From contig NC_037092.1 of assembly GCF_002994745.2 (NCBI RefSeq), positions 77,199,824-77,263,823 on the forward strand: 64,000 bases of DNA, in the 5' to 3' direction. The position numbers were made by a program, and so were the translations under genes. Origin of the DNA: Rosa chinensis. Taxonomy: Eukaryota; Streptophyta; Magnoliopsida; Rosales; Rosaceae. Each line of letters starts with the position of its first letter. Position 1 is the stretch's first letter. A model generated the notes under the pieces. It was given only the letters and a program-made list of their open reading frames with translations. It was not told the origin of the DNA and did no database searches. Shown here one piece after another: positions 1 through 10,295 of this stretch.

Positions 1-233
1 CACAGGGACAGATGGCATTCAGCTTGCTCACTTCTTAGGGCCCAAGGACAAAAAGAAGGTGCTCTCATACTTAGCCGTTGCTCTTTTGATTACTCTGTTT
101 TTATATTCTAGTCTATATCTTTTCTGCGCTTGTATATTTTCTGTTGGGCCTGGTCTTTTGGATACTAATTACTTAATTAGAATCTTAAATATGCAGGCAG
201 CCGCTAACAGCTATACAGCAACAAATTATTAGG
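1..233 (+). other. Possible 3' end of an unidentified gene
   Basis: The window opens in an open frame (frame 2) reading TGTDGIQLAHFLGPKDKK. A GT at about 56 and a TATGCAG acceptor at about 197 would join it to AAANSYTATNY and a TAG stop at about 230. The donor (GTGCTC) is weak, and without splicing the same frame also runs through to that stop. I do not recognise the peptide. It could be the last exons of a gene whose body lies left of the window, or chance. Confidence 0.22.
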
Positions 234-2240
234 GTGGCCCTGCCGCTTTTACCCACCGCTTTCGTTTACCCCCAATATTTTTCATGGCTGGCATTGGAAA
301 TCCAACACCACTCTGTTCAAGCAAATTGAAATTTCAGGTCAGTAGCCATTTGAACTTCCCCACTTCTTAAGCTTTCATTGTCAAACATTGCTTCTATTAT
401 TATCCTCCATTTTAGAATTTGGATTCGAAAAATTAAGAAAACCATACATATGATCCATATCTCAAGAATCGAATCTTCCATATCACCAAGCAAGTGCATT
501 CAATGTTTGCATCGGAGGCTGCATGTTTTATATTTTCTCTAAATTGGTGAAAGATGTCTGTTTTTCCTCTACTTTATTCATTTGGTTATAATATGCAGTA
601 AAAACAAAAAGTTTACATGGATCTCACCGTCTAGAGCTTAGAAGTTTTTCTTCTTCCTAGAGCTTAGGGGTTTGAAACTTGAAACTGAAAACTGAAACTA
701 TATAGGAACACGCGTTTTCTGAGGTAATGCACTAAAACAAATTCAACTTCTATGACCCCATTTTCCTTACTACATGTCTAAGAGTCTAATTAAAACCACA
801 GACTTGGTTTATAATCAAAGATAGGGAAAAAAATGCTTCACTACTTATATGCAAACAGCTATTCTTTGCAAGTAGATCACAACTTCATCCGTCTTTTTTT
901 GTATTAATGACTGATTTCTTGTTGTTGAATATGTGTTAAAACTTGTGATTCGCTTGTATAGAATAACGACTTACTTACATGTAATGAGTCAAGAGTTCTG
1001 CAGTAAGATAAACTATGTAGTTAAATAAAAGAGAGATACGTATGCCATGACAGCTAGGAAAGAGTGCTGTTTTCCTCGGAACAAAAGATTAGAAGCTTGG
1101 AATCATGTGGAGAACATTAAATGCAAGAGAGTGAGAATAGGTCTTAGGGTTCCACACTTCCTAATTGTTTTAGTTTCAATCTCTCTCGAAACGGGTTTCC
1201 TGTTTAATAAATTCTTAACCCTTTGCTTCATGTCGGATCTCATTAATTGGGTCACATTAATTTCCTGGTGTGAGTCGTGTTATCATGTATGCTTAATTGT
1301 ACTAATATAATGTATACATGTGATGAAGGATATTGAAAATTAATTGAAATATATTACAGTACTGGTTGTGACGTGTTAATACTGGATGGTTCGCAGTCAT
1401 GCAATGTTGTACATGCATGTATTATTATTCCTTTTTTCGTTTAAGTATTTCAGGAACTGAGATTTGAATTTGATAGAAGAAAACAGAGGTGTGACTCCTA
1501 ACCTTTGATTCAAGCACTTCTCTGCCTTATTTGACCTGTTCCTCTGTTATCTTCTCAAATTTTATAGTTGATTAACTGTCTGCATGTGTAGGTGTGATTA
1601 TAATAAACTGGTACAGACAATTTCTCAAAAATATCTAAGTATTGCTTTTGGCTCACAGCAATGTCTCTTCTATGCATGTCTTTGCAGCTAGGATAGCTAT
1701 ATCTGCAGCTAGGATAGCTCTATCTGTACAGCAATAGACTTGTTTCTTTGATTTCCGTATGTGTGGATTTGTATGACTGATAGATGATTAAGAACGTAGA
1801 AGTATTAAAAACCAAGTTATACAAGAGGAAAGAGAAAAAAGTAAAGTATTAAGGACCTGTATGTGTATACTGGAAGCTTTACTTAATACAACACAATCAT
1901 AATTAATGTCTGTCAAATGTATATGTTCTTTTTTTTTTTTTTGGAAATGGTCAAATTGCATATGTTTAATTCAAAGTTATACATGATATCCTCTTGAATT
2001 AAGAGTTTAGATCTATATACAAAAAGCTGTAGATGATACATGTAAAATCATAATGTTTGTCAAAAAATTTATGTTTAATTTAGATGTCATATATGAGATC
2101 CGTAACATCAAGGTTTAAGAAATTGATATCAAAGAATTGTTGTTGGTCAAGACTAATTATAGGACCGCATGAAAATTAGAAACAGGGCCATATATAATTA
2201 GTATACACTTCCTAGATGTATCAAAGTTAAAATTTGGTTT
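234..2240. other. Intergenic DNA upstream of the LBD gene, no supported gene
   Basis: AT-rich sequence with only short open frames (for example 1047-1310 +) that lack splice context or recognisable residues. A poly-T run sits at about 1930. I see no repeat termini or TSDs. Confidence 0.5.
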
Positions 2241-2249
2241 TTGGGGTGT

Positions 2250-2461
2250 GTGAGATAGAGTGAGAGAGAAAGATTAATGTCACAAATGTAATGTTTCTCC
2301 ATGTGAATGTCCGCCCAACAAACATTCACGTTGAGTCGACCATCTCTCTCGGTGTCTTGGTCCGGGCTAGGGTTTCACATCACTTTCATTTGTGTGCATT
2401 ACTTTACCCTAATCACCCTCTCTCTCTCTCCCATTAATGGCTTCCACATTATCTAGGGTTT
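2250..2461 (+). promoter_or_regulatory. GA/CT-rich and telobox motif cluster upstream of the LBD gene
   Basis: Seen: a GA-rich run at about 2251-2273, a CT run at about 2418-2431, two teloboxes TAGGGTTT at 2368-2375 and 2454-2461, and a direct repeat CATTTGTGTGCA bracketing the second part. Known: in Arabidopsis, GAGA motifs (BPC factors) and teloboxes (TRB and other factors) together mark Polycomb recruitment elements, and developmental transcription-factor genes are common targets. Inferred: candidate Polycomb response or other developmental control region for the LBD gene. Confidence 0.35.
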
Positions 2462-2921
2462 AATATTCATTTGTGTGCAATTTCAATAATCACTTTCTTT
2501 TTTCTTCTCTCCCCCCTACTCGTTTTGCTCATACCAAGACATGAAAATGCAGAAGAAGCAGAATGGAAATAGAAGGGTCAAATTAGAACGTGAAATCCAC
2601 ACAACTGCATGGCATTTCCAACCTATTGCTGTTTCATACCCTTCACGCGCCTAGGCGGTGGTCAACCACAGAAGGATCTATTCTGCAATGCTGCAGAGGT
2701 AAGTGACAGAACTGCCCTTCCTAGTCACATTAATCCAAGGAAGTTATGGCTAGAACGGGAACTTTCATATATGAAAACACTTAATTTGTCTCTTTTGTAT
2801 TATCCAGATTCCCAGGCTTTAAGTCTATGAATTGGATTATAATTGTTAATTACGTTAGTACCATATTTTATTGGTAAAGCATGTGGAACCATTCTACCCT
2901 AGACCACCACCCTTGGACTAA

Positions 2922-2929
2922 TATAAATA
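2922..2929 (+). promoter_or_regulatory. TATA box of the LBD gene
   Basis: TATAAATA about 145 bp upstream of the LBD start codon, followed by a pyrimidine-rich leader (CTCCTTCCCCTTC) typical of a plant transcription start. No other good TATA lies between it and the ATG. Confidence 0.55.
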
Positions 2930-3073
2930 TGCAATCTCAGCTCCTTCCCCTTCAACACACACATGCACTTAGCTAGTTTCCTTCTGTTATAGTTCTCCAC
3001 TAGCTCTAACTTTGTTCCTTTATCACATATACTTCTACTTCAAGAGAGAAATTTGGATTGTTCTTAGGGTGAA

Positions 3074-3757
3074 ATGGGAGGAACTTCACCATGTGCTTCG
3101 TGCAAGTTGTTGAGGCGCCGCTGCGCTAAGGACTGCATCTTTGCCCCTTACTTTCCTTCCGATGACCCTCATAAGTTTGCCATTGTTCACAAGGTCTTTG
3201 GTGCTAGCAATGTCAGCAAAATGTTGCAGGTTTCTATTTCTCTGTCATTTACGAAAACTAACATGCAACCGTTGCATATAACTTTTCTCTCGCATTGTTA
3301 CATGACAGTCATGTGACCAGTTTAGTGAGACTGAAGTTGTGTAAACTAGCTAGGTTTTATGTGCTAATTGTTCTGCGATGTACAGGAGCTTCCGCTTCAT
3401 CAGAGAGGAGATGCTGTGAGCAGCTTGGTGTATGAAGCAAATGCAAGAGTGAGAGACCCGGTTTACGGCTGTGTCGGTGCTATATCTTTCCTGCAGAATC
3501 AAGTTTCGAATCTGCAAATGCAGCTCGCGGTGGCTCAGGCTGAAATACTCTGCATCCAGATGCAACAAGAGCCAGTTGCAGCGACCTTACCCGCATCGCA
3601 GATGCTAGATCATCACCAATATCAAGATCACGATCAGAAATCCCTTCTCTTGTCCAATAGTCACGACTTCAACAACATTCCACAGTACCTCAGCAGCTTT
3701 GCTTCTTCCAGCAATGTAATCCAAGACCCTCTTAAGAGAGAGTCTCTATGGACTTGA
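3074..3757 (+). CDS. LBD12: LOB-domain transcription factor, class I, LBD12-like
   Basis: Two exons, 3074-3229 and 3386-3757, joined at a phase-0 GT-AG intron placed after the codons for KMLQ, the usual intron site of class I LBD genes; product 175 aa. The LOB domain holds the zinc-finger-like CX2CX6CX3C motif (C7, C10, C17, C21), the GAS block (FGASNVSKML, about 42-51), the RDPVYGCVGAI block (about 75-85), and a leucine-zipper-like spacing (L88, L95, L99, with I106 last). Family members are nuclear DNA-binding regulators of lateral organ boundaries and vascular or meristem development. The conserved N-terminal half is closest, from memory, to Arabidopsis LBD12/ASL5; the Gln/His/Ser-rich C-terminus is variable. 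A TATA box lies at 2922. Intact, with no lesions. Confidence 0.93.
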
Positions 3758-4352
3758 ACATTTTGCTTATGATTTCGAATCGATCGAGCTTTGTCAATCC
3801 ATCATCGTTAATTTCAATACTAGTTTCTTTTAATCTCTGTGTGCGATCCGCATGTGCAAGAACAAGGCATGTGTTTCAATTTTTGTGCGTGTGAGAAAAA
3901 GAGAAAGGGGATGATGATCTGGAATTCTGGGTCAACCCCTGCATGTGGGAGATGGAGTAAAGTAGGGTTTACAAAGCTTCCTTTTTCTTACTATAGACGT
4001 CAGCTTGTAAAGTAGTCCCTCTTTGACTAGTATTTTCATTTCAATTTTTCTTTCATTTTCGTTTACCCGTTTGCATTGGACCCATAAAATTTTTCCTGCG
4101 AGTTATCCTATGAGTAGAGGAAAAAGAAAAATACCCAACTACAAGAAGTTGTATGCAATATCTCTATCACGATAATCTGTGATAATAACACAGTCAGAGA
4201 ATGAATATGAGAACATGTTGTACACGTTAAACCTACTAACAGAATTTCTCTATACGAAACCGACTTATAAATTTGATAGATATTATTACCTCATTTCGTA
4301 ACAAATTACTATTCACTGTGTTAGTAGAATATATGTACTTCCCCTCAATGTC
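3758..4352. other. 3' flank of the LBD gene
   Basis: Probable 3' UTR followed by AT-rich spacer; another telobox-like TAGGGTTT occurs at about 3964. No gene seen. Confidence 0.4.
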
Positions 4353-5004
4353 AAGAATGGGTAGGGGTGTAAATGAGCCTAGCCGGAGCGAATACCAAGG
4401 TGATTATGTTTGGCTCATTTGTTTTTTTATAGAGCTCGAGCCAGGCTAAAGCTTGAATTTTTTTTTCCATGCTCAAGCTCAGCTCGGCTTGAATATTTTT
4501 CTTAAGCCCGAGCTAGGCTCGATTTATTGGACAAGATTGAGTTTAAATATGCTCGGCTGGATTCATTTGACTTTAAATTTAAAAATTTTAAAGAGAGAAA
4601 GAAAATTTAAAATAATAATCCAAAATTTGATGTCTAACCATCACACAAATCCCTTTTGAGTTTTGACTTTATTGTAATATATTTTACTTAAAATCTCATA
4701 TTCTCTTCTAATTGAAAAGGAATATAATAAAAAGAATTAAACATTTGAGATTAGAAAAATTATATTTTTATTTATATTATAAATTTTCATGAATCTAGTT
4801 TTAACAAACGTTGAGCTTTAACAAACTTGAGCTACTCATGAGTTAGACGAGCCGAATACATCCTTGTTCAAGCTCGGCTCGTTTTTTTGTCGAGCCTAAT
4901 ATTGAGCACATACTCGGCTCATTTATCTTACCAACACGAGCCGAACAAGCTAAAATCGAGCCGAATACGAGCTGTATCGAGCCCATTTACAACCTTAAGA
5001 ATGG
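4353..5004. mobile_element. hAT-type non-autonomous element with 8-bp TSD
   Basis: The direct repeat AAGAATGG at 4353-4360 and 4997-5004 flanks an element of about 636 bp. Its ends are imperfect inverted repeats: left GGGGTGTAAATGAGCC, right (reverse complement) AAGGTTGTAAATGGGCTC. The interior is full of GAGCTCGAGCC, GCTCGGCTTG and CGAGCC words in both orientations, as in a widespread plant hAT family with 'GGGGTGTAAATGAGC' ends. No transposase reading frame. Confidence 0.8.
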
Positions 5005-6140
5005 GGTCACCTCTAGGCTAGGGGTAGAGCGAGTCAAGAATCCAACCTTTGCGTTACATATGGTATGTTTTCACATTAGACCATCGTTGTGCCTTTGAAG
5101 CTTTAAGACATTATGAAGTGAGATATATATGACACTCATTATATGTACTTTCTTGTAGAATATATCACCAAGATGAAAGTTCATAGTAGAGACAAATGTG
5201 TATGTCCCCTAACTAGCTAAGTAGGTTTACATATATATGTTCACATTACTCTAGTGTAACTAACTAGAATGTGTTTTTTTTCCTAATTTTCAACGTATAA
5301 TCGGTGTAGTCTTGTCTGAGCCTTGTAATGCTGACAAGTGAGATTCTTCAGTCGCGTTCAAAATAGGAGTGCATGGCAACTCAACTCGATCAATCTTTAG
5401 GCCAAACACCCCTACAAATTTATATTACAGCTAGCTAATCAAGCTTCCTTTAAAAATTTGAAGGCCTAGCTAGCTAGGGTCTCACATGAGGGGCTACAAA
5501 CCAAAACGAAATATCCAGTTCAAATTTTAATACAAAATAATTAGATCAGACGACCACAATGATCTGTATTTTAATAATGTGCATTTGCAACTATATATAG
5601 TATTAGTATTAGCACAAATTGTCAAGGCAAGACCTTGGATTTGGAATATATGGGCGGTGGGTCTGTGTGTGTGATAACGTACACATTTGTCCTCTTAGCA
5701 GCTGGAACCATTTTTCTCTGCCATATATGAATGTTGGCTGGCTAGCTATCTAGCTTGCTACTGATTCATTTGAGGAGACTAGGAGTCTCTCTACTCTCTA
5801 GCCCATGTTTGTCTTTGAGTGTAAGTATCGATCTTGAGTGAGAATGAACAACTTTAACCTAATCTTTTGTTCTTTTCCTCAAATGAAGAGACACGATCAG
5901 GGGCAAATCCAGGATCAAAATATTATTGGGAGGTGAGCTAGATTTATATAAAATCTTTTCTTGCCGAAACATTTTGTTGTTTGAGTTTTGAACTAAGAAA
6001 ATTAGGGATTGACGGTCGAAGTAGAAAGAGAAATAGAGAGGGAGGAAATGATGGAGGAAGACTGGATGAAGAAATTTTTCAGGAGAAAGATGCATGTTGA
6101 AGGATATCAGGTTTATGTATGCCTTACTAAATTAGAATTA
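5005..6140. other. Intergenic DNA, nothing identified
   Basis: AT-rich spacer. A minus-strand open frame at 5859-6095 is Phe/Leu-rich and looks like translated AT-rich DNA, not a gene. Confidence 0.45.
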
Positions 6141-6149
6141 CTTTCTATT

Positions 6150-6312
6150 GTTGTAATAGTAGAGAATGTTTTAGATTCCTAGTTTTAATTAGAATAGGAT
6201 TCCTTATATTTCAAGATTATGTACTTGTACTCCCTAAAAATAGAGGCTCTTTTTATTAATAAAAAACACAATTATTCTCTCAATTCTCTCTTTGCTTTCA
6301 ATATTCTTAAAC
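6150..6312 (+). repeat. Possible remnant of a copia-type LTR
   Basis: The block around 6170-6300 resembles short plant copia LTRs: GGATTCC words, then CCCTAAAAATAGAGGCTC (TATA-like with a short leader), then a run ending in CTCTCAATTCTC. I could not find clean TG/CA termini with a matching 5-bp TSD, so this is a resemblance only. Confidence 0.3.
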
Positions 6313-6412
6313 AAAAGAGACATTGAATGATTTTTCTTCTCTAGTTAGACTTAATATACTCTATAGGATTTCATTTTTTACCAGAATTCTGTGTTGGGTT
6401 GCAACCTATGCA

Positions 6413-6975
6413 GTATAGGCATAGATCCATCACTGGACACGATATTTGATAAAATACCTCCAAGAGAAGTGAAAATGATGAAATTTATTTTTAAATAGCT
6501 ATTAGTCTCCCATGAAATGTTTGACTTGAATATTGTGAGTATTGTTTCTTAAGTTTTAGTATTGTTCTGTCTATGTGCACCACATTTAAAAATCGAAGTG
6601 GTATTAGCTCAGTGGTTAGAGCATCCACTACCTAAGATCAAGGTTATGGGTTCGAGTCACCATGGGAGTACGTAGAAGTGAAATCCTTTGATCCTTTAAA
6701 AAAAAAAAAAAAACCGCAGTTATGTTTCTTGATCGAATTATTTTTTCAAAATAGAGACAAAATGTCTCTTGATCTATGCTTAGGTTCCGGCCTACGCAGC
6801 CTAGGCATACATACAGATATTTGAAAAATACCTCCAAGAGAAGTGAAAACGGTGAGAATTGTATGTCTGAATAGCTATTAGTCTCCACTCTCCAACCAAA
6901 CATTTAATTTGAATATTGTAAGTATTATTTTCTAAGTTTAAGTATTGGTTTGTCTCTACGCACCGCATTTAAAAA
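6413..6975 (+). repeat. Imperfect direct duplication, one copy interrupted by a SINE
   Basis: Two copies of a unit of about 190 bp, starting near 6413 and 6791, share TACCTCCAAGAGAAGTGAAAA, AATAGCTATTAGTCTCC, and ends of the type CATTTAAAAA(T/C)CG. The first copy is interrupted at its end by a tRNA-derived SINE (6596-6713). The second continues uninterrupted into CCGCAGTTATG, so it preserves the pre-insertion sequence. Confidence 0.7.
6596..6713 (+). mobile_element. tRNA-derived SINE, full-length copy
   Basis: Carries an internal RNA polymerase III promoter: A box TAGCTCAGTGG (6605-6615) and B box GGTTCGAGTCA (6649-6659). A non-tRNA tail follows (GTGAAATCCTTTGATCC), then a run of A's ending near 6713. 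Flanks AAAAATCG and AAAAACCG are a probable TSD with one mismatch. Two related copies are at 14654 and 56038. It is not a functional tRNA gene: the acceptor and anticodon arms do not pair and a tail is present. Confidence 0.8.
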
Positions 6976-7259
6976 CCGCAGTTATGTTTCTTCATTTCTT
7001 TATTTAACAATAGAGACAAGATATTCAATAAAATATATCTAAAAAAATGACAGAGATAATAAAGACTATGCTTGAATGGCTATAAATCTAGGTATCTGTC
7101 CCACTAGTCAGTATTATTTTCTAGTATTTACTCATTTAGACCATTCTAGACCAATGACAAGTTCTTCATAACCCTCATTTTCAATTTAACAGTTATTTAT
7201 GTACATTATGCAGGACGTTACAAACTTAATTTTGAGTTGCTCTGATTTTAATAAGTTCT

Positions 7260-8160
7260 ATTGCTAAATTAGTGAACCCTAGAGTTCGAGTATAGCGACG
7301 GTGACAGAATTAGACTGTCGGTCCTCTCTCCATGTCGAGTTGAGTAGGCCTCTGGCCTTTGTTAGATCGCGGTTTTATAGGGAGAAGGAGTTGGCTTTCG
7401 TGGCTGGGTCTGTACAACGATTGTTGTGTTGATCAGATCTCGGGCTGGTGGGATTGCCAGATTGGGAAGTGAAACAAATGCAGGTGTCTGGGTATCGACG
7501 CTGCACAGACTCTGTATTGGCGAGGTGCGGGAGGAGCTGTCAAGGTTAGAGCAGCGGGGATTCTCCTTTCTGGCCGGTCCTTTGTGGGATTGAGGACTGT
7601 TGACCGCGTAGGCAACAGGTCATCGATGTTGATGCACGGGAGGAAAAGCCAGCCGCCAGAGCTATGGTCGAACAGTATGCCGTTGGAGGATATGATGACA
7701 GTGAGGCAAAGGAGCATCATGATTCTCCTCCTTTGTTGTCTTGGGCTCAAATTTGGGCTGATGGGGCAGGGGAGTCTTCCTGTTAGGCAAGACTTGATTT
7801 GGGCTTGGGCTCAGGTTAAGGCAATCTGGGCCCTAATGTATTAGAGTATTGAACTTATGTGAGGTTGGATTATTTTCTACGAGTCTTCTATGATGTTTCT
7901 AGTGTCTTGCTTGTACCACAATTGAGTGATTGGCAAGTGGGAACTAGTTGAATTATTTCTTTTCCGTAGGAGGCGAGGCTTTTTCATTCTTTTATAGGCT
8001 CGCTTAAATGTGAGTGTTCTAGTAATATTTAATAGTTTGCTTTAGCTTAGATAGGTTACTCCAGAACTTCTTGCCGGATTCTTATGTAAATTTTGGTAGA
8101 CTACAACTTTTTTACTGTTGATCTAATGAATTCAACTTCTATTTCAAAAAGACTACTATG
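7260..8160 (+). repeat. GC-richer degenerate block, possibly a truncated LINE
   Basis: About 7290-7850 is visibly more GC-rich than its surroundings and has overlapping open frames on both strands with no recognisable domain. It is followed by T-rich sequence ending in GTTGATCTAATGAATTC and a short A-rich end near 8155, the style of a plant LINE 3' tail. No TSD was found. Assignment is weak. Confidence 0.3.
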
Positions 8161-8168
8161 TGAGTAGG

Positions 8169-8313
8169 CATTGCAAAAATACCCAATTGGGTGCCGGCTA
8201 CTATCAACCTCCACGCTTCCGGCTTCCCCCTCTCTCTAGAAAGAGAGAGAGGGTAAAGAGTTGGAAGTCGAGGGTTGTGGGATGTGAATATCCCAATGAG
8301 TAGTTTTGCCATT
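8169..8313. mobile_element. Fold-back MITE
   Basis: A near-complete imperfect hairpin occupies 8173-8309. The left arm GCAAAAATACCCAATTGGG pairs with GGGATTGGG-type sequence in the right arm (read in reverse: GGCAAAACTACTCATTGGG), and the centre is a clear inverted repeat, CCCTCTCTCT and AGAGAGAGAGGG, around TAGA. CATT on both sides may be the TSD. About 137 bp, no coding capacity, superfamily not determined. Confidence 0.6.
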
Positions 8314-8536
8314 ACTAAATATGGGGCTTCTCTATAGAATGCAGAGAGACTGCCTCAATAGACAATAGGCATGGGATGATAATATCTTGCTTTACCAACA
8401 ACGCCCCACAAGTTGGGAATGCCAACAACTGGGCTTCTGGCGTTTTCCAATTATAAATCTAAGACTGTAACTTTAACAATATGGGTCTTCTTTATACTCT
8501 TCCTGATTATATCTGGACTGCATACATGACCATTTT

Positions 8537-8800
8537 CTAGATCTTTTCTTTCTTGAAGCTACTATATGCTACTCCACTATGGCTGTCAACATATGCACAT
8601 ACATACAGAGCAACTGAACAAACCCTTTGATGATCCTTGCTTATCAAAGCTTTTTGTTCACGTGCTTCATGCAACATTTGAACAAAGTCTTTTTGGTCAT
8701 ATGCATATTGCATGTAGTAGTAAAAAGGCTCTGTAGGGTCCTTCTCTTCAACTTCTGATGAGGGCATGAACCAGCCAATGGGGAGAAGATAAGGTGACAC
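8537..8800 (-). other. Unassigned minus-strand open frame, possible exon remnant
   Basis: An 87-aa frame whose first 55 residues look protein-like (charged helices, for example EVEEKDPTEPFYYYMQYAYD and DFVQMLHEAREQKALISKD). A possible donor CAAAG/GTTTGT lies at about 8622. The remainder reads like intron. It lies in the promoter region of the CCT gene on the opposite strand. I cannot name the family. It may be an orphan exon of a decayed gene or chance. Confidence 0.25.
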
Positions 8801-8915
8801 GTAGGACGAAAAGAACCCTATATACGTTTTCCATTTTCTTATGCTACATTCAAATTTGGGTGCTCACATAGTACATACAAAGAAAGAAAAAGAGACTATG
8901 GGATAAGATACTAAG

Positions 8916-10295
8916 ATGAGGTACCATTCATTCTTAAGAAGCCCAAAGAAGGAGGAGCAGCAGGTGCCGGACAGTGCTAATTCTTCCGAGGATTTCTCTG
9001 ACACTACCAAAGATGGTTATGTCAATGGAGAGGTTGATATCATGGATGACTTGGAGCGCATTTGGGGGATCGAAGACGATGAGAAGCTACCGAAGGGTCA
9101 CAACATGTTTACTGGTCAGGAACTTAACTGGGATTTCATGGATTGGGATGAGTTTCCTAATGGTGAAGAAGGGGATGGAGAGGTAGAGAATGAAGTGTTT
9201 GGTGATTCTGCTGAGAGGTGCTTTTTCGAAGAGGAAAGCTACTGTAAGAAGGTTGTGAAGAGAGAGAGTAGTACTGTTGGGTTTTGGGATGATGATGAGG
9301 ATATGAAGAAGGTGCAATTGAATTTGAACTTGAATTATCAAGAGGTATTGGATGCTTGGTCTGATCGTGGTTCTCTTTGGGCTGAGGATTGTTCATCACA
9401 TTCTTCCAAGGCTGCTAGCATTGGCAATTATGTTAGTACTACTACTCCATTGATTTCTCATTTCATTCTCCACTTTTTGCACCTTTTCACTTTCATATTT
9501 TCCCCAATTTCAAAATGCCCTTAGTATTATAACTTGCATTTATTTCCCTTCTCCATTAATGGTTTCAAATAAGGAATGCTATTCGCACTCTCCAGTTGTA
9601 TTCTTGTACTTCTGCGTGAAAGTGCAAATAACACCAATAAACTTGTGCCTATCTCTTCTTCCTTTTCCCAAAAACTTGAGGTACGGAATTCTTTTTCTTT
9701 TAAGGAATGCAATGATAGTTACTCACTAACTTGATATTAATTCATTTCTCAAAAGCAATTGTTATTTAGATTTCTATTTTTAGCTCTCCAAAATCAATAT
9801 CTTAATCTCTTAAAACACAAGAAGCTAGAGAGCGCATAATGGCAAACTAAAAATAAAAATGATAGACCTTACAAAAATTAGTCGGTGTCGAGTCCGAAAA
9901 CTACATTCTAATTATATATAGATTGAGTATGCTTGTTCTGTGTAAATGTATCTGGGAAATGGAATATTTTGCTTAGTGTGCATTTCTTCTGATGATGATT
10001 AGATGGGAGAGGTGCCAGTAATGGAAGAAGAGAAAAGTACAAGAAGGGAGGCAAGTGTTCTGAGGTACAAAGAGAAACGTCAGTCTAGACTCTTCTCCAA
10101 GAAGATAAGGTACCAAGTCCGCAAGCTCAATGCAGATAAAAGACCTAGACTCAAGGTAAGTCATTAGGTCAATTCTTTGTCTTCACCTCTCTCTCTTTCT
10201 CATCTCTTTCCCTATCATGGATTTGAAAGTTCTGGAATTTGAAACTAAAGTTTGGTTTGGTATTGCAGGGTCGATTTGTGAAGAGAGTTTCGTGA
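8916..10295 (+). CDS. CCT-motif family protein (CIA2/ASML2-like group)
   Basis: Three exons, 8916-9431, 10003-10155 and 10269-10295, all phase 0 with GT-AG introns, give 231 aa. The N-terminal two thirds is acidic ([31 protein letters not shown]). Residues around 140-160 hold [20 protein letters not shown], a block typical of CCT-motif proteins outside the CONSTANS B-box class. Residues about 187-229 form the CCT domain ([41 protein letters not shown]), basic and probably nuclear-targeting. No B-box is present. Such proteins are transcriptional co-regulators acting in chloroplast-gene, sugar or flowering control; which applies here is not shown. A TATATA at about 8819 is a plausible promoter. 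The exon 1 donor (TAT/GTTAGT) is inferred from phase and from the reading that continues in exon 2. Confidence 0.85.

Noticed and set aside
2609..2830. 73-aa open frame upstream of LBD
   Set aside because: Ends just before the LBD core promoter, no homology seen, composition not coding-like.
6600..6672. Functional tRNA gene suggested by A and B boxes
   Set aside because: Arms do not pair into a cloverleaf and a SINE tail with A-run and TSD follows; related truncated copies exist elsewhere.
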